64,000 nucleotides of DNA from Celeribacter baekdonensis B30 (GTDB lineage: Bacteria > Pseudomonadota > Alphaproteobacteria > Rhodobacterales > Rhodobacteraceae), in contig NZ_AMRK01000004.1 in assembly GCF_000299875.1 (NCBI RefSeq), positions 1-64,000 on the forward strand, read 5' to 3'. Of the stretch, positions 1 to 8,567 are shown piece by piece (positions within the stretch are counted from its first letter, which is position 1; every line of letters begins with the position of its first letter). The notes under the pieces were generated by a model. It searched no databases. It was not told the DNA's origin and saw only the letters and a list, made by a program, of their open reading frames with translations. The position numbers and the translations under genes were made by a program.

Positions 1-50
1 TCTTGAATATGGCGGCGCGGCGGTTGTTCTCAAGAGGGAGATGTCAGCCC

Positions 51-743
51 CTAGGCGGCCTGTCGAGTGGCAAGTTCCGAGACGATCCGGTACCCCAGGC
101 CCCAAACCGTTTGCACCATATCCGGTTCGCCGCCGCTCAGCTCAATCTGTTGGCGAATGCGGCTGAGATAGACGTTGATGATCCGCGCATCGGGTTCATC
201 ATCCCAAGCATAGAGGTGGTTCATAAAGGCCTCACGCGTCACCAACCGTTCGCGATGCAGCGACAGCATTTCAAGGATTTCATACTCCTTGCGCGTCAAA
301 TGCAGCGCCCGCCCATTCAGGGTTGCGATGCCGTGATGGGTGTCGAGGATCAGCGGCCCAATGGTCAGGTCTTTGCTTGAATAGCCCGCCGTGCGGCGTA
401 CGGCGGCTTTGATTTGTGCGGCAAGGGCCGCGGCATTGACCGGGCCGTAAATCACATCGTCGGCCCCCATGGCATAGGCCTTTTTGCGTACGTCCCAACG
501 CTCGGTTTCGCTCAAAACATAAATCGGGATCAAAGAGTTGCGCTGACGCATATGTTCGATCAATTTGCACCCGTCCATGTCCGGCATGTCGAGATCAAGC
601 ACGATGGCGCTTTGTTCGCCAAATTCGGCAAAATCTATCATTTCGCGCCCGTCATTGACCCGCGTCACCAAAAGACCGGCGTCAACGAGACCAGCTGCGG
701 CCGCCATGGAATTCCAGTTCGTTTCAGAGAGAAGTACACGCAT
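51..743 (-). CDS. CtrA-like OmpR-family response regulator with degenerate receiver
   Basis: 230-residue DNA-binding response regulator: N-terminal receiver (about 1-120) and C-terminal OmpR/PhoB winged helix (about 127-225). The C-terminal half resembles CtrA (LTRKEYEILEMLSLHRERLV, then NHLYAWDDEPDARIINVY). The phospho-acceptor equivalent D50 (LDLDMPDMDG) and S78 are present. The acidic pair near the N-terminus is reduced to one Glu (SETN instead of EDD), and the invariant Lys is Gly (IYGPVN instead of MTKPF). I infer atypical or phosphorylation-independent switching. Start is the ATG at 743 with AAGGG upstream. It is a CtrA paralogue rather than CtrA; an FtcR-like flagellar regulator is possible, but no flagellar gene is visible in the window. 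Confidence 0.85.
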   Translation of the reverse strand: MRVLLSETNWNSMAAAAGLVDAGLLVTRVNDGREMIDFAEFGEQSAIVLDLDMPDMDGCKLIEHMRQRNSLIPIYVLSETERWDVRKKAYAMGADDVIYGPVNAAALAAQIKAAVRRTAGYSSKDLTIGPLILDTHHGIATLNGRALHLTRKEYEILEMLSLHRERLVTREAFMNHLYAWDDEPDARIINVYLSRIRQQIELSGGEPDMVQTVWGLGYRIVSELATRQAA

Positions 744-1156
744 ATTCGACCCTTTTGTTGTTCGCCGCCCTTTGGCATTCGGGGGCGCAGATGGGTCCGT
801 TCTGGACGACTGTCGCGGGCTTTTGGCCGCGCTGTTGTGAGGTTGATTGAATTTTAGCTAATTTGGATGGGGCTTTGGCAAGGATTTGTTATGGTTAATG
901 ACTGAAAAGAAAAGAAAATCCGAAAAAACACGGCGCATATCATGGAATGCGGCAGAGGTGGGGCGAGAGGGGGGAAGCTATGGGGAGAATGGTCCAAAAA
1001 CCGTGGTTAACCGGGCCTAACTGGCGTCGCAAAATGCCATGCCCGCAGTTTCAGTTTCGCCCCTGTGCGTCATGATTCTCCACAGCTCTGTTGCTAAAAC
1101 CTGATATATTCGTGTTAGGCTATATCAGATCGCAGCGACAGATCAGGGAGGATCCA
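744..1156. other. Intergenic region between divergent genes
   Basis: About 410 bases between the response regulator and the ABM gene. It is AT-richer near 840-950. At 1007-1021 there is TTAA, seven bases, then TAAC, which is one base short of the alphaproteobacterial CtrA box TTAA-N7-TTAA. No gene or tRNA was seen. Promoters for both flanking genes should lie here. Confidence 0.4.
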
Positions 1157-1474
1157 ATGCCAACGATTTCCAAAGACAACGCCTGTCAAACCGTCATAAC
1201 CACATTTGAAACCACGCCCGGTTCAGCGCATGACCTGATGGAAGCGCTTCAATCCGCCTATGCGGAGGTGATTTCCAAACAGCCGGGGTTCATTTCGGCG
1301 GCGCTTCATATCAATGACGCCCAAACCCGGATCGCCAATTATTCACAATGGACCAAGCGCGAGGATTATCAGGCGATGTTGCGCACCGACGAGATGCGCA
1401 AACGCAACCGGGTGATCAATGGCATGTGCAAGACATTTGAACCCGTCATGTATGAAGTAGAAGGAGTGTATTAA
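1157..1474 (+). CDS. ABM-fold (antibiotic biosynthesis monooxygenase-like) protein
   Basis: 105-residue single-domain protein of the ABM/dimeric alpha-beta barrel family. The pattern seen is an N-terminal strand (TVITTFETTPGSAHDLMEAL), then QPGFISAALHIN and an aromatic stretch NYSQWTKREDYQAM typical of this family. Members act as small dimeric oxygenases or heme or quinone-binding proteins; the substrate cannot be inferred here. The start at 1157 is chosen over the upstream in-frame ATG at 1091 because GGGAGG precedes it by six bases. The stop codon overlaps the next start (TAATG), so translation is probably coupled with the downstream rhodanese. Confidence 0.8.
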   Translation: MPTISKDNACQTVITTFETTPGSAHDLMEALQSAYAEVISKQPGFISAALHINDAQTRIANYSQWTKREDYQAMLRTDEMRKRNRVINGMCKTFEPVMYEVEGVY

Positions 1475-2052
1475 TGCGTTTGGCGATCATTATGAGCCTC
1501 ATGGCTGGGGCAGCGTTCGCGGAGCCTGTCGGGATCACCCCCGACACGATGGCGATCACGGTCGAAACCCCCTCCGGTCCAATGGAGATTTCGCGCATTC
1601 AGGACAATGCCAATGAACTCTCCGGCACATGGGCGCAGACCTCCCGGCCTTGTCCGAATTTCTGCATTCAACCGATGAATCCAGCGCCGGGTGTGACCAC
1701 CATTGGCGAATTGGAACTCATGGCGATGTTGCAGGACCCGAATGCCATGGTGCTCGACAGCCGGGTCAAACCGGATTTCGACGGCGGCGCCATTCCGGGC
1801 GCAGTGCATATGCCCTACACGGAGGCGGCGGATCGGCTGGGCGAGTTGGGCTGTGAACCGGATTTCGAAGGCTTCATCTGCGAGGGCGATCAGGTCAAAA
1901 CCGTCGCGCTCTATTGCAACGGCCCATGGTGCGGCCAGTCGCCCACCGCCGCACGCCGCATGATCGAAGCAGGTTTCCCGGCGGAGAAGATTTTCTACTA
2001 CCGCGGCGGAATGCAGGTCTGGCGGATGCTCGGGCTGACGGTGACGGAATAG
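1474..2052 (+). CDS. Periplasmic rhodanese-domain protein
   Basis: 192-residue exported protein. Signal peptide at 1-16 (MRLAIIMSLMAGAAFA), then a rhodanese-like domain at about 70-190 with the landmarks VLDSRVKPDFDGGAIPGAVHMPY and YYRGGMQVWRMLGL. The active-site loop reads ALYCNGPWCGQSP; C148 is the probable persulfide-carrying Cys, and C153 lies five residues later, so a disulfide is possible. A further Cys pair sits near the N-terminus (RPCPNFCIQP). This suggests sulfur transfer or thiol redox work in the periplasm. It shares the TAATG junction with the preceding ABM gene. The in vivo sulfur acceptor is unknown. Confidence 0.85.
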   Translation: MRLAIIMSLMAGAAFAEPVGITPDTMAITVETPSGPMEISRIQDNANELSGTWAQTSRPCPNFCIQPMNPAPGVTTIGELELMAMLQDPNAMVLDSRVKPDFDGGAIPGAVHMPYTEAADRLGELGCEPDFEGFICEGDQVKTVALYCNGPWCGQSPTAARRMIEAGFPAEKIFYYRGGMQVWRMLGLTVTE

Positions 2053-2088
2053 GGGGCTGTTTGCAGCAGTGTTGAGGAGTGGCCGACG

Positions 2089-2113
2089 GCATGCGGGGCG
2101 CGCCCCCGCATGC
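2089..2113. repeat. GC-rich perfect inverted repeat after the rhodanese gene
   Basis: GCATGCGGGG (2089-2098) and CCCCGCATGC (2104-2113) form a perfect 10-bp stem with a five-base loop, 36 bases past the rhodanese stop. No T-tract follows, so it is more likely an mRNA-stabilising or Rho-linked structure than a classic intrinsic terminator. The rest of 2053-2425 shows no convincing gene and turns AT-rich after about 2300. Confidence 0.55.
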
Positions 2114-2425
2114 GCCACCAAGGACACGGGCGAGTTTCGAGATTAAGGCGAAACCCCGAGCGGGCAGGGGCTTTTGGGCAAGAGGCTGGCGGCGGAGTAG
2201 TTTGAGCTAAGGTTGTGCGAGGCCAATCGGACATGCTTGCATGTCCGAACGCGCCCAAAACCACGATTGGATGGTGTTGTTTACGCGGATTTGCGCGGCC
2301 GCATAGAATCAGTGTAATTTAGAATTCTGGATACTTAAAAAAGTCAATAAAAATCTTCGTGGTTGATTGGTCTTTTATCGTACGCCCCCATTTGATCCAC
2401 TCTTCTTGGCGAAAGGATTTGCCTA

Positions 2426-2716
2426 TTGAGTACATTTTTTGAACAGCTTTGTCTTCCCGGGATGGAGAAACACGTAATCGCATTTGAAAAATCTGCGATG
2501 GCCGAACAACAGAAACGGCGTATTAATACACAGAAAAATATCGTCAAGCTGGGCCCGGATCCCTATGAAATGCATCGGGGGCGAGCGTTGGAGATAAGGC
2601 ATGCCGAAGGTTGTGGTTGCGCGCTGTCCCAACCCGATAAAGAATATCTGTACGATACGTATGGTCCCAAAGGGCTAAACTATTGCCCGATGTGCCGGCT
2701 TAGGGGGGGCGTTTGA
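2426..2716 (+). CDS. Hypothetical small protein with CxC...CxxC cysteines
   Basis: 96 residues from a TTG start preceded by GAAAGGA at 2411. An ATG at 2462 is an alternative shorter start. Not recognised. The N-terminal half is charged and helical in character; the C-terminal third holds C-G-C followed about 20 residues later by CPMC, consistent with a small zinc ribbon. It ends at 2716, directly against the uvrB stop on the opposite strand, so the two genes converge with no spacer. The region upstream is AT-rich relative to its neighbours, which may mean acquired DNA. The function is unknown. Confidence 0.55.
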   Translation: MSTFFEQLCLPGMEKHVIAFEKSAMAEQQKRRINTQKNIVKLGPDPYEMHRGRALEIRHAEGCGCALSQPDKEYLYDTYGPKGLNYCPMCRLRGGV

Positions 2717-4903
2717 TCACCGCTTCCCCCGCCGACCAGCATTCCCCCCACGCATTCCGCCACGACCAGCGGTACTCCGACCACTCGCGGCCTTCGCGCC
2801 TTCGACCGCTTGGTCCACCGCAGTTTGTCGCGCCATGGGGTCGTCGTGCAGCACCAGATCGACGGCTTCCAGACGTTTGATCTCGTCGCGCAGTCGTGCC
2901 GCTTCTTCGAACTCCAAATTCTCCGCCGCCTTGCGCATGTCGGATTTCAGCCCGTCCAACACGGCTTGCAAATTCTGTCCGGCCTGCGCTTTGTCGACGG
3001 TCGCGGTGACGCGGTTCATGTCCACGTCGCCTTTGTACAGACCGGCCAAAATATCCTCGACGTTCTTTTTGACCGTCGCGGGGGTGATGCCGTGGGCCTT
3101 GTTATAGGCGATCTGTTTGTCGCGCCGCCGCTCGGTTTCCCCCATGGCGCGCTCCATCGAGCCGGTGATTTTATCGGCGTATAAAATCACCCGGCCTTCG
3201 ACGTTGCGCGCGGCGCGGCCAATGGTTTGGATCAGCGAGGTTTCCGAGCGCAAAAAGCCCTCTTTGTCGGCGTCCAGAATGGCCACAAGCCCGCATTCCG
3301 GGATGTCCAACCCCTCGCGCAACAGGTTGATCCCGACGAGCACGTCAAACGCCCCAAGCCGCAGATCGCGCAGGATTTCGATCCGCTCGATCGTATCAAT
3401 ATCGGAGTGCATATAGCGCACCCGCACGCCTTGTTCGTGGAGGTATTCGGTCAGGTCTTCGGCCATGCGTTTGGTCAGCGTCGTGACCAAAACCCGGTTG
3501 CCCTTGGCCGCCTGGCGTTTGGCCTCATGCATCAGATCATCGACCTGCGTGTCCACCGGACGGATTTCGATCACCGGGTCCAAAAGCCCGGTGGGGCGGA
3601 TGATTTGTTCGACAAACACGCCGCCCGACTGTTCCAATTCCCAGTCTTTCGGGGTTGCGGACACAAACACCGATTGAGGTCGCATCGCGTCCCATTCCTC
3701 GAATTTCAAGGGCCGGTTGTCCATACAGGACGGCAAGCGAAACCCATGTTCCGCAAGCGTCATTTTGCGCCGAAAGTCACCACGATACATGCCGCCGATT
3801 TGTGGCACGGAGACGTGGGACTCATCAGCAAACACGATGGCGTTGTCGGGGATAAATTCGAACAGGGTCGGGGGCGGCTCACCCGGCGCGCGGCCCGTCA
3901 GATAACGTGAATAGTTCTCGATCCCGTTGCAAAATCCCGAGGCTTCCAACATCTCAAGATCGAAATTGGTGCGCTGCTCCAGCCGCTGCGCTTCCAAGAG
4001 TTTGCCCTCGTTGTTGAACTGATCCAACCGCAGCCGCAGCTCTTTCTTGATGCCCTGGATCGCCTGTTTGATCGTCTTTTTCGGCGTCACATAATGCGAA
4101 TTGGCATAGACGCGGATTTGGTCGAATGTGTCGGTTTTCTTGCCGGTGAGCGGATCAAATTCGGTGATTGCCTCCAATTCTTCGCCAAAAAACGATAGTT
4201 TCCACGCCCGGTCATCCAGGTGAGCGGGCCAAATCTCAAGACTGTCACCACGCACCCGAAACGAGCCACGCTCAAACGCCTGATCGTTGCGGCGGTATTG
4301 TTGTTCGACCAAATCGCCCATGATCTGACGCTGGTCGTACTCCTTGCCGACCTCCAAATCCATCGTCATCGCCATGTAAAGCTCGGGCGACCCCAGACCG
4401 TAAATGCAGGACACGGAGGCCACGATGATCACGTCGTCGCGCTCCAAAAGCGCGCGCGTTGCGGCGTGGCGCATCCGGTCGATCTGTTCGTTGATCTGGC
4501 TTTCTTTTTCGATGAACGTATCGGAGCGGGCGACATAGGCTTCGGGTTGGTAATAGTCATAGTAGGAGACGAAATATTCGACGGCATTTTCCGGGAAAAA
4601 CCCTTTGAATTCGCCATAAAGCTGGGCGGCGAGGGTTTTGTTCGGGGCCAGGATGATCGCCGGGCGTTGCGTTGCCTCGATCACCTTTGCCATGGTAAAG
4701 GTCTTGCCCGTGCCCGTCGCGCCCAACAGCACCTGATCACGGTCGCCCGCATCCAACCCGTTTGACAGCTCTTTGATTGCCGTCGGTTGGTCTCCCGAGG
4801 GCTCAAAATCGCTGTGCAACACAAACCGTTTGCCGCCTTCCAATTTCGGGCGCAGTTTTAGTTCCGGGTTCGGGCTGTGCAGGATTGGCGTGTCCATTGG
4901 CAT
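2717..4903 (-). CDS. uvrB: Excinuclease ABC subunit B
   Basis: 728 residues. UvrB verifies DNA damage handed over by UvrA and recruits UvrC in nucleotide excision repair. Walker A is GATGTGKT at 61-68. The beta-hairpin region reads [21 protein letters not shown] up to its last residue; other landmarks are [17 protein letters not shown] and [15 protein letters not shown], and the arginine-finger motif is [11 protein letters not shown]-terminal UVR motif ([11 protein letters not shown]) is present. The start at 4903 is chosen because AAGGAG precedes it by about eight bases; the open frame runs 37 codons further upstream without a comparable ribosome site. It converges with the small Cys-containing gene. 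Confidence 0.97.
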   Translation of the reverse strand: MPMDTPILHSPNPELKLRPKLEGGKRFVLHSDFEPSGDQPTAIKELSNGLDAGDRDQVLLGATGTGKTFTMAKVIEATQRPAIILAPNKTLAAQLYGEFKGFFPENAVEYFVSYYDYYQPEAYVARSDTFIEKESQINEQIDRMRHAATRALLERDDVIIVASVSCIYGLGSPELYMAMTMDLEVGKEYDQRQIMGDLVEQQYRRNDQAFERGSFRVRGDSLEIWPAHLDDRAWKLSFFGEELEAITEFDPLTGKKTDTFDQIRVYANSHYVTPKKTIKQAIQGIKKELRLRLDQFNNEGKLLEAQRLEQRTNFDLEMLEASGFCNGIENYSRYLTGRAPGEPPPTLFEFIPDNAIVFADESHVSVPQIGGMYRGDFRRKMTLAEHGFRLPSCMDNRPLKFEEWDAMRPQSVFVSATPKDWELEQSGGVFVEQIIRPTGLLDPVIEIRPVDTQVDDLMHEAKRQAAKGNRVLVTTLTKRMAEDLTEYLHEQGVRVRYMHSDIDTIERIEILRDLRLGAFDVLVGINLLREGLDIPECGLVAILDADKEGFLRSETSLIQTIGRAARNVEGRVILYADKITGSMERAMGETERRRDKQIAYNKAHGITPATVKKNVEDILAGLYKGDVDMNRVTATVDKAQAGQNLQAVLDGLKSDMRKAAENLEFEEAARLRDEIKRLEAVDLVLHDDPMARQTAVDQAVEGAKAASGRSTAGRGGMRGGNAGRRGKR

Positions 4904-5125
4904 TGGGCGGAACTCCTTGGCGTCCATTCCGTTTCGTGAGCATTTCAAAAGCAAGCTGCGGCAAGGCCTCTTTCGAGATGCGTTAAGGTGCATTAATGAT
5001 CCCTTTTTGTTCACCTTTCAAGCCTCGCGCGGCAGAACGGTGGGTTTTGTGCGGCTCCGTGGGGGCACTACGGTGGGCGCACTACGGAAGGGTTAATAAA
5101 AAGTTACCACTTTAAGGAGATTTTT

Positions 5126-5185
5126 ATGCGATTAAAAACAACCTTAAGGATATTAATCCTTGCGTATGGCCGGTGTGGCTCCTAG
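5126..5185 (+). CDS. Possible 19-codon leader-like ORF
   Basis: A short frame MRLKTTLRILILAYGRCGS with AAGGAG five bases before its ATG. It contains a perfect dyad AAGGAT-ATTA-ATCCTT (5146-5161). It lies in the 550-base region between uvrB and the NDUFS4-like gene, which otherwise shows no gene. It could be a small membrane-active peptide, a leader or chance. There is no codon-usage support at this length. Confidence 0.25.
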   Translation: MRLKTTLRILILAYGRCGS

Positions 5186-5450
5186 TCTGATTGTGCAAGC
5201 AGCAGAACAGACTGTCCCGGCCTTGGGTGCACCACCCACCCCACCCCTCGCTCTCCACCCTTGGCCGGGCAGTCACCCCCCTCCAAGCCCGCCCTCTTGT
5301 CTTTAAGTGGGCGGGTTTTGCTTGGTTTGTGTGCAACCGCTCTCGCCTGAGCCGCGCTACCTGTTTGTCCCTGTGGCGACAGATGTGCGAAGGGCTTGAA
5401 ACGGCGCACGGAAACGGGGATAAGGCAGCAAGGCAAAAAGGAGTCTCCCG
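5186..5450. other. Long upstream region of the NDUFS4-like gene
   Basis: About 265 bases with a C-rich tract near 5225-5285 (CCACCCACCCC...). I see no convincing gene. The reverse-strand frames crossing this stretch lack ribosome sites and family features. It is probably the 5' untranslated region and promoter of the downstream gene. Confidence 0.35.
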
Positions 5451-5762
5451 ATGCGCGCTCGTATCTATCAGCCCGCCCGAAATGCTATGCAATCCGGGCA
5501 GGGTAAGACCAAACATTGGCTTCTCGACTACGCGCCCGCATCGGCGCGCGACATCGACCCGTTGATGGGCTGGACGTCTTCCAATGATACTCAGGCCCAG
5601 GTGCGCATGAGTTTTGACAGCAAAGAGGCCGCCGTCGCCTATGCCGATCATCATGGTCTCGATTATGTCGTGCAAGAGCCCAAAACCCGCGCCCCCGTGG
5701 TGCGTCCCGGCGGCTATGGCGAAAACTTCGCAACCAACCGCCGCGAGCCTTGGTCGCACTGA
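5451..5762 (+). CDS. NDUFS4-like complex I accessory protein (ETC_C1)
   Basis: 103 residues, matching the alphaproteobacterial homologue of the mitochondrial 18-kDa complex I subunit NDUFS4. Landmarks are an N-terminal [14 protein letters not shown], the core [20 protein letters not shown], then [18 protein letters not shown] and a C-terminal [18 protein letters not shown]. It is expected to bind the peripheral arm of NADH:quinone oxidoreductase and help assembly or stability. The start has AAGGAG eight bases upstream. It stands alone, directly upstream of tRNA-Arg, away from any nuo operon in this window. Confidence 0.9.
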   Translation: MRARIYQPARNAMQSGQGKTKHWLLDYAPASARDIDPLMGWTSSNDTQAQVRMSFDSKEAAVAYADHHGLDYVVQEPKTRAPVVRPGGYGENFATNRREPWSH

Positions 5763-5811
5763 TCTTTTGAAAAGACGAACGATAACAGTTGAATAGGAAG
5801 GTGGCTCAGGC

Positions 5812-5840
5812 TTGCGAACCATTTTTCGAACCGTTATCAA
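5812..5840 (+). promoter_or_regulatory. Probable sigma-70 promoter of tRNA-Arg
   Basis: TTGCGA (5812-5817), 17 bases, TATCAA (5835-5840), ending eight bases before the first tRNA base. Spacing and position fit a stable-RNA promoter. Confidence 0.55.
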
Positions 5841-5848
5841 AGAGCCAC

Positions 5849-5925
5849 GGTCCCGTAGCTCAACTGGATAGAGCACCTGACTTCTAATCAGGATGTTGGG
5901 GGTTCGAGTCCTCCCGGGATCGCCA
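5849..5925 (+). tRNA. tRNA-Arg (anticodon TCT)
   Basis: Complete cloverleaf. Acceptor arm GGTCCCG pairs with CGGGATC (one G-U); D arm GCTCAACTGGATAGAGC; anticodon stem CCTGA/TCAGG around loop CTTCTAA with anticodon TCT; T arm GGGGG-TTCGAGT-CCTCC; discriminator G and encoded CCA. The 3' end is followed by broken gene remnants, the usual picture for a tRNA used as an integration site. Confidence 0.97.
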
Positions 5926-6330
5926 TTTTTTCCGTATGACGCCAACGGCCTTCAGCGCTGCAAGCACACTGTTAAGATGCTGGCCCGTTTCCAAAGCGAT
6001 GCTCTGAGTCGTCAAGAAACGTGCGTGGAATGAGGCGATATTCTCGGGAGAGAGATAGAAGCGCATCTGCCCTGTCCGTGGATGCGCGCTCAGTTGCGCT
6101 GGAGTTTGACCATCCTCGACGAAAGCCAGAAAAGTCCCGCCTCCCCGCAGGCCGATGCTGCGTCCAAAGGCTGCTGCTGGAACCATTTTCTCGGTGGAAC
6201 GCCGGACCTCTGGCTTCGGGGCAAGTTGGTCCACTTCTCCGCGGCGAACTACGAAAGCTTGGTAGTCCTATTCGGCACACGCGACGAGTTCATCGGCATC
6301 CTTCGAAGTTTTGAGAAACCCTGTTGGCTT
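5926..6330 (-). pseudogene. Decayed gene remnant abutting tRNA-Arg
   Basis: Reading the minus strand from about 6330 gives a coding-like frame (GFLKTSKDADELVACAE, stop at 6270-6268, DYQAFVVRRGEVDQLAPKPE, GLRGGGTFLAFVEDGQTPAQ, HPRTGQMRFYLS, then a helix-turn-helix-like end FLTTQSIALETGQHLNSVLA). It is interrupted by an in-frame TAG at 6268-6270 and then runs into the tRNA without its own stop, so it is a remnant. The family is not recognised; a DNA-binding protein of a mobile element is a guess from position and the C-terminal pattern. Confidence 0.5.
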
Positions 6331-6508
6331 TAACTACTGTCCATTTACGACATCCTCCTCAACTCCGGCGAGATCGACCCAGAGCTGACCTTAGCCGGGA
6401 TGGTCAACGCTGCGATGCGGCTTCCCTGAAGCGGTTGTCCGTGACCTCGTGCAGCATGCACTGGAAGTGCCAAGGTCCGCGTGTGGGACAAAGCAAAGAT
6501 CTGGACAA
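6331..6508. other. Gene debris between remnant and detox operon
   Basis: A short plus-strand frame (6346-6429) reads YDILLNSGEIDPELTLAGMV and ends in a TGA. It looks like a fragment of a real protein without start or ribosome site. The remaining bases up to the SnoaL-like gene show nothing definable. Confidence 0.3.
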
Positions 6509-6865
6509 TCAATCATAGCTTTTTACTCTCGCGACATGATTGGCTCGGAGGCTCGTGAACTCGAGTACGTGACAGAAGCGGGACGTCTCGCCATTCGCCC
6601 GGATCACCTCTCCGCTCGCAGCGCCAACCCTACCGTGGGAGATCGCATATTCGACGATAACCTTCGCCGGCGCATGTTCAGTTGACAGGGCCTCCAGAAC
6701 GGCTGTTCTCCCCACGATCTGCCGGGTGGATGTGCTCTCCCAGGTTACCGCTGGATCGAAGGTTTCTGGGTCGCATATGCCGGTTTCCAGGGCGATCGCG
6801 GTATCTTCAACGAAGCCATTCTTCGGAGAGTTCCCGCAATCCGGGCTGCGGATAATTCGGGGCAT
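6509..6865 (-). CDS. SnoaL/NTF2-like polyketide-cyclase-fold protein
   Basis: 118 residues in the cone-shaped NTF2/SnoaL fold style: a stretch with FDPAVTWESTSTRQIVGRTA, then VLEALSTEHAPAKVIVEYAI, a conserved-looking FCHVLEFTSLRANHVARVKSY end. The start at 6865 is preferred over 6877 because GAGG lies six bases upstream. It is the last gene of the minus-strand operon 6509-8991, 15 bases after the PhnB-like gene. Members of this fold act as isomerases, hydrolases or dehydratases; the substrate is unknown. No catalytic residues can be claimed from sequence alone. Confidence 0.7.
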   Translation of the reverse strand: MPRIIRSPDCGNSPKNGFVEDTAIALETGICDPETFDPAVTWESTSTRQIVGRTAVLEALSTEHAPAKVIVEYAISHGRVGAASGEVIRANGETSRFCHVLEFTSLRANHVARVKSYD

Positions 6866-6880
6866 TTGTGACCTCATTTC

Positions 6881-7369
6881 TCAGGTCGCGCCCTGCAACG
6901 CTGCCTCGATGCCCGCGATGTCAATCTTCTGCATCTCCATCATCGCGGCCTGTGCGCGGGCCGAAGCGGCCCGGTCCGGGTGCGACAGCGCCTCCATCAG
7001 GACTCTCGGAGTGATCTGCCAACGATAGCCCCAGCGATCCTTGCACCAGCCACACATGATGGGCTCTCCGCCGTTACCCACGATGGCATCCCAGAGCCGG
7101 TCCGTCTCGGCCTGGTCCTCGGTATAGACCTGCAGCGAATAGGCATCGTTGGGCTGCACATGCGGACCGGCATTGAGCAGCGCATAAGGCAGGCCGAGAA
7201 GGGTCATCTCGACCACCTGAACGGTCCCGGCTGGCGTGCTCGGCGTCCCTTCGGGCGCGCGGATCACATTGTCCACATGGCTGTCCCGGAAGGTGGCGGC
7301 GTAGAACTCCGCCGCCGCTTCGGCCTCGGTATCGAACCAGAGGAACACGGCAGCCTTTCGTTTCGTCAT
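6881..7369 (-). CDS. PhnB-like VOC-family protein
   Basis: 162 residues of the vicinal-oxygen-chelate superfamily, PhnB/3-demethylubiquinone-9 3-methyltransferase-like branch. Landmarks are FLWFDTEAEAAAEFYAATF, VEMTLLGLPYALLNAGPHV and CGWCKDRWGYRWQITPRVL; the last is the family's typical C-terminal strand. PhnB proteins are small dimers of unclear chemistry, despite the methyltransferase name. It lies second to last in the operon of stress or detoxification proteins. A promoter or intergenic spacer of 128 bases separates it from the DUF1428 gene, so it may also have its own transcript. Confidence 0.85.
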   Translation of the reverse strand: MTKRKAAVFLWFDTEAEAAAEFYAATFRDSHVDNVIRAPEGTPSTPAGTVQVVEMTLLGLPYALLNAGPHVQPNDAYSLQVYTEDQAETDRLWDAIVGNGGEPIMCGWCKDRWGYRWQITPRVLMEALSHPDRAASARAQAAMMEMQKIDIAGIEAALQGAT

Positions 7370-7497
7370 CGTCTTTCTCCTTTCAAAGGGCGGTCGGGAC
7401 AGTGCATCGGAGTGTCACGCAGCTATCTGCGAGACCCGTTTTACACCCTGTCAGAACTCCAGCCCATCAATTCGCCAGCCCTTGCATCGATCACGGT

Positions 7498-7851
7498 TCA
7501 GGCGGTGTCCTCGAATATCGGGGTAAAGCCGCCCCACATCATGCGCTTGCCATCGAAGGGCATGTCCATGTCCTGCCAGCGCGGGTCGGTCTGCATGCTG
7601 GCGCCGCATTTGTCATGCGTTTCCTTGTCCGGCCAGATCATCCACGAAAAGCAGACCGATTCACCGTCCTTCAGGGCCACCGCGCGATTGAAATCAGTGT
7701 GTTTGCCTTCGGGGATTTGATCGCCCCAGGTTTCCATGATCTGCAAGGCTCCGTACTCCCTGAAAAGCGGCCAGGCCTTGCGGGCGCTTTCGATATAAGC
7801 CTCCTTGTTCCCGTTCGGGACGGGGGTGAGGAATCCGGCAATATAGGTCAT
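7498..7851 (-). CDS. DUF1428 family protein
   Basis: 117 residues matching the DUF1428 family: MTYIAGFLTPVPNGNKEAYI at the start, then VCFSWMIWPDKETHDKCGAS and MPFDGKRMMWGGFTPIFE at the end. The family is a dimeric alpha-beta barrel-like fold with no proven reaction. The start at 7851 follows AGGAG and overlaps the GST stop (ATGA), so the two are translationally coupled. Members are often found near GST and VOC genes, as here. Confidence 0.88.
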   Translation of the reverse strand: MTYIAGFLTPVPNGNKEAYIESARKAWPLFREYGALQIMETWGDQIPEGKHTDFNRAVALKDGESVCFSWMIWPDKETHDKCGASMQTDPRWQDMDMPFDGKRMMWGGFTPIFEDTA

Positions 7852-8567
7852 GTCGTCTCTCCTTGTATGGCTTGAAACTCCGCCATCCATGCGTCGAAAC
7901 CGGGCGGCGGATTACCCGTGAAACCCGCCATCTGCGCGGCTAATGCTCTCTGAAAGGCGGGCCGTTCGGTGCCCCGCGCGACATAGTCGGCGAGATTGGG
8001 GAAGGTTTCGATCAACCCTTCGCCTTCGATGATCCGAAGAACGCTAACCATCATCAGGTCACCCGCGCTGAAGCGACCCGTGAACCACTCCGCCGCCCCG
8101 AGCCGATCCGACGCCTCCTGCAACCGTTCTTCGATCCGCGTGTCGATCCCCGGCAAACGCGGTGCCGACCAGGGTTCGGTGGCCTCGAAGATCGTCGCCA
8201 TGGAGCGATCCATGATTGGCGGCTCCAACGTGTTCAACGCGGCGAAAAGCCATTCGAGCGCCCGCGCCCTACCGGCGGGGTCCTCGGGCATGAGGCCGGG
8301 AAACCGCCCGGCGATATGCCAGACAATGGCGCCGCTTTCGAACAGCGTCAGGTCGCCCTCTTCGTAGGTTGGCACCTGCCCGAACGGTTGCAGGGCACGG
8401 TGTGCTGCCTCCTTCTGCTGCCCCTGCGGAAGACAGCGAACGGCGTAATCCTGACCGACCTCTTCCAGCGCCCAGCGAACACGCAGGTCACGCACCTGCC
8501 CCCTGGCGAAATCCGGCACCCAGTCGAAGGCGGTGATCGTGATCGGGGCGTCCGCCTTAACCGGCAT
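7848..8567 (-). CDS. Glutathione S-transferase family protein
   Basis: 239 residues. N-terminal thioredoxin-like domain (about 10-95): FDWVPDFARGQVRDLRVRWA, then FGQVPTYEEGDLTLFESGAI (cis-Pro and ESGAI glutathione-binding motif). C-terminal all-helical domain (about 100-230) contains WFTGRFSAGDLMMVSVLRII, the N-capping box region of GSTs. It probably conjugates or uses glutathione on electrophiles. It overlaps the VOC gene start side by 11 bases and the DUF1428 gene by four, so it is the centre of a tight operon. Confidence 0.9.
   Translation of the reverse strand: MPVKADAPITITAFDWVPDFARGQVRDLRVRWALEEVGQDYAVRCLPQGQQKEAAHRALQPFGQVPTYEEGDLTLFESGAIVWHIAGRFPGLMPEDPAGRARALEWLFAALNTLEPPIMDRSMATIFEATEPWSAPRLPGIDTRIEERLQEASDRLGAAEWFTGRFSAGDLMMVSVLRIIEGEGLIETFPNLADYVARGTERPAFQRALAAQMAGFTGNPPPGFDAWMAEFQAIQGETT

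Noticed and set aside
1007-1021. CtrA binding box
   Set aside because: Second half is TAAC instead of TTAA, so it is not a full site.
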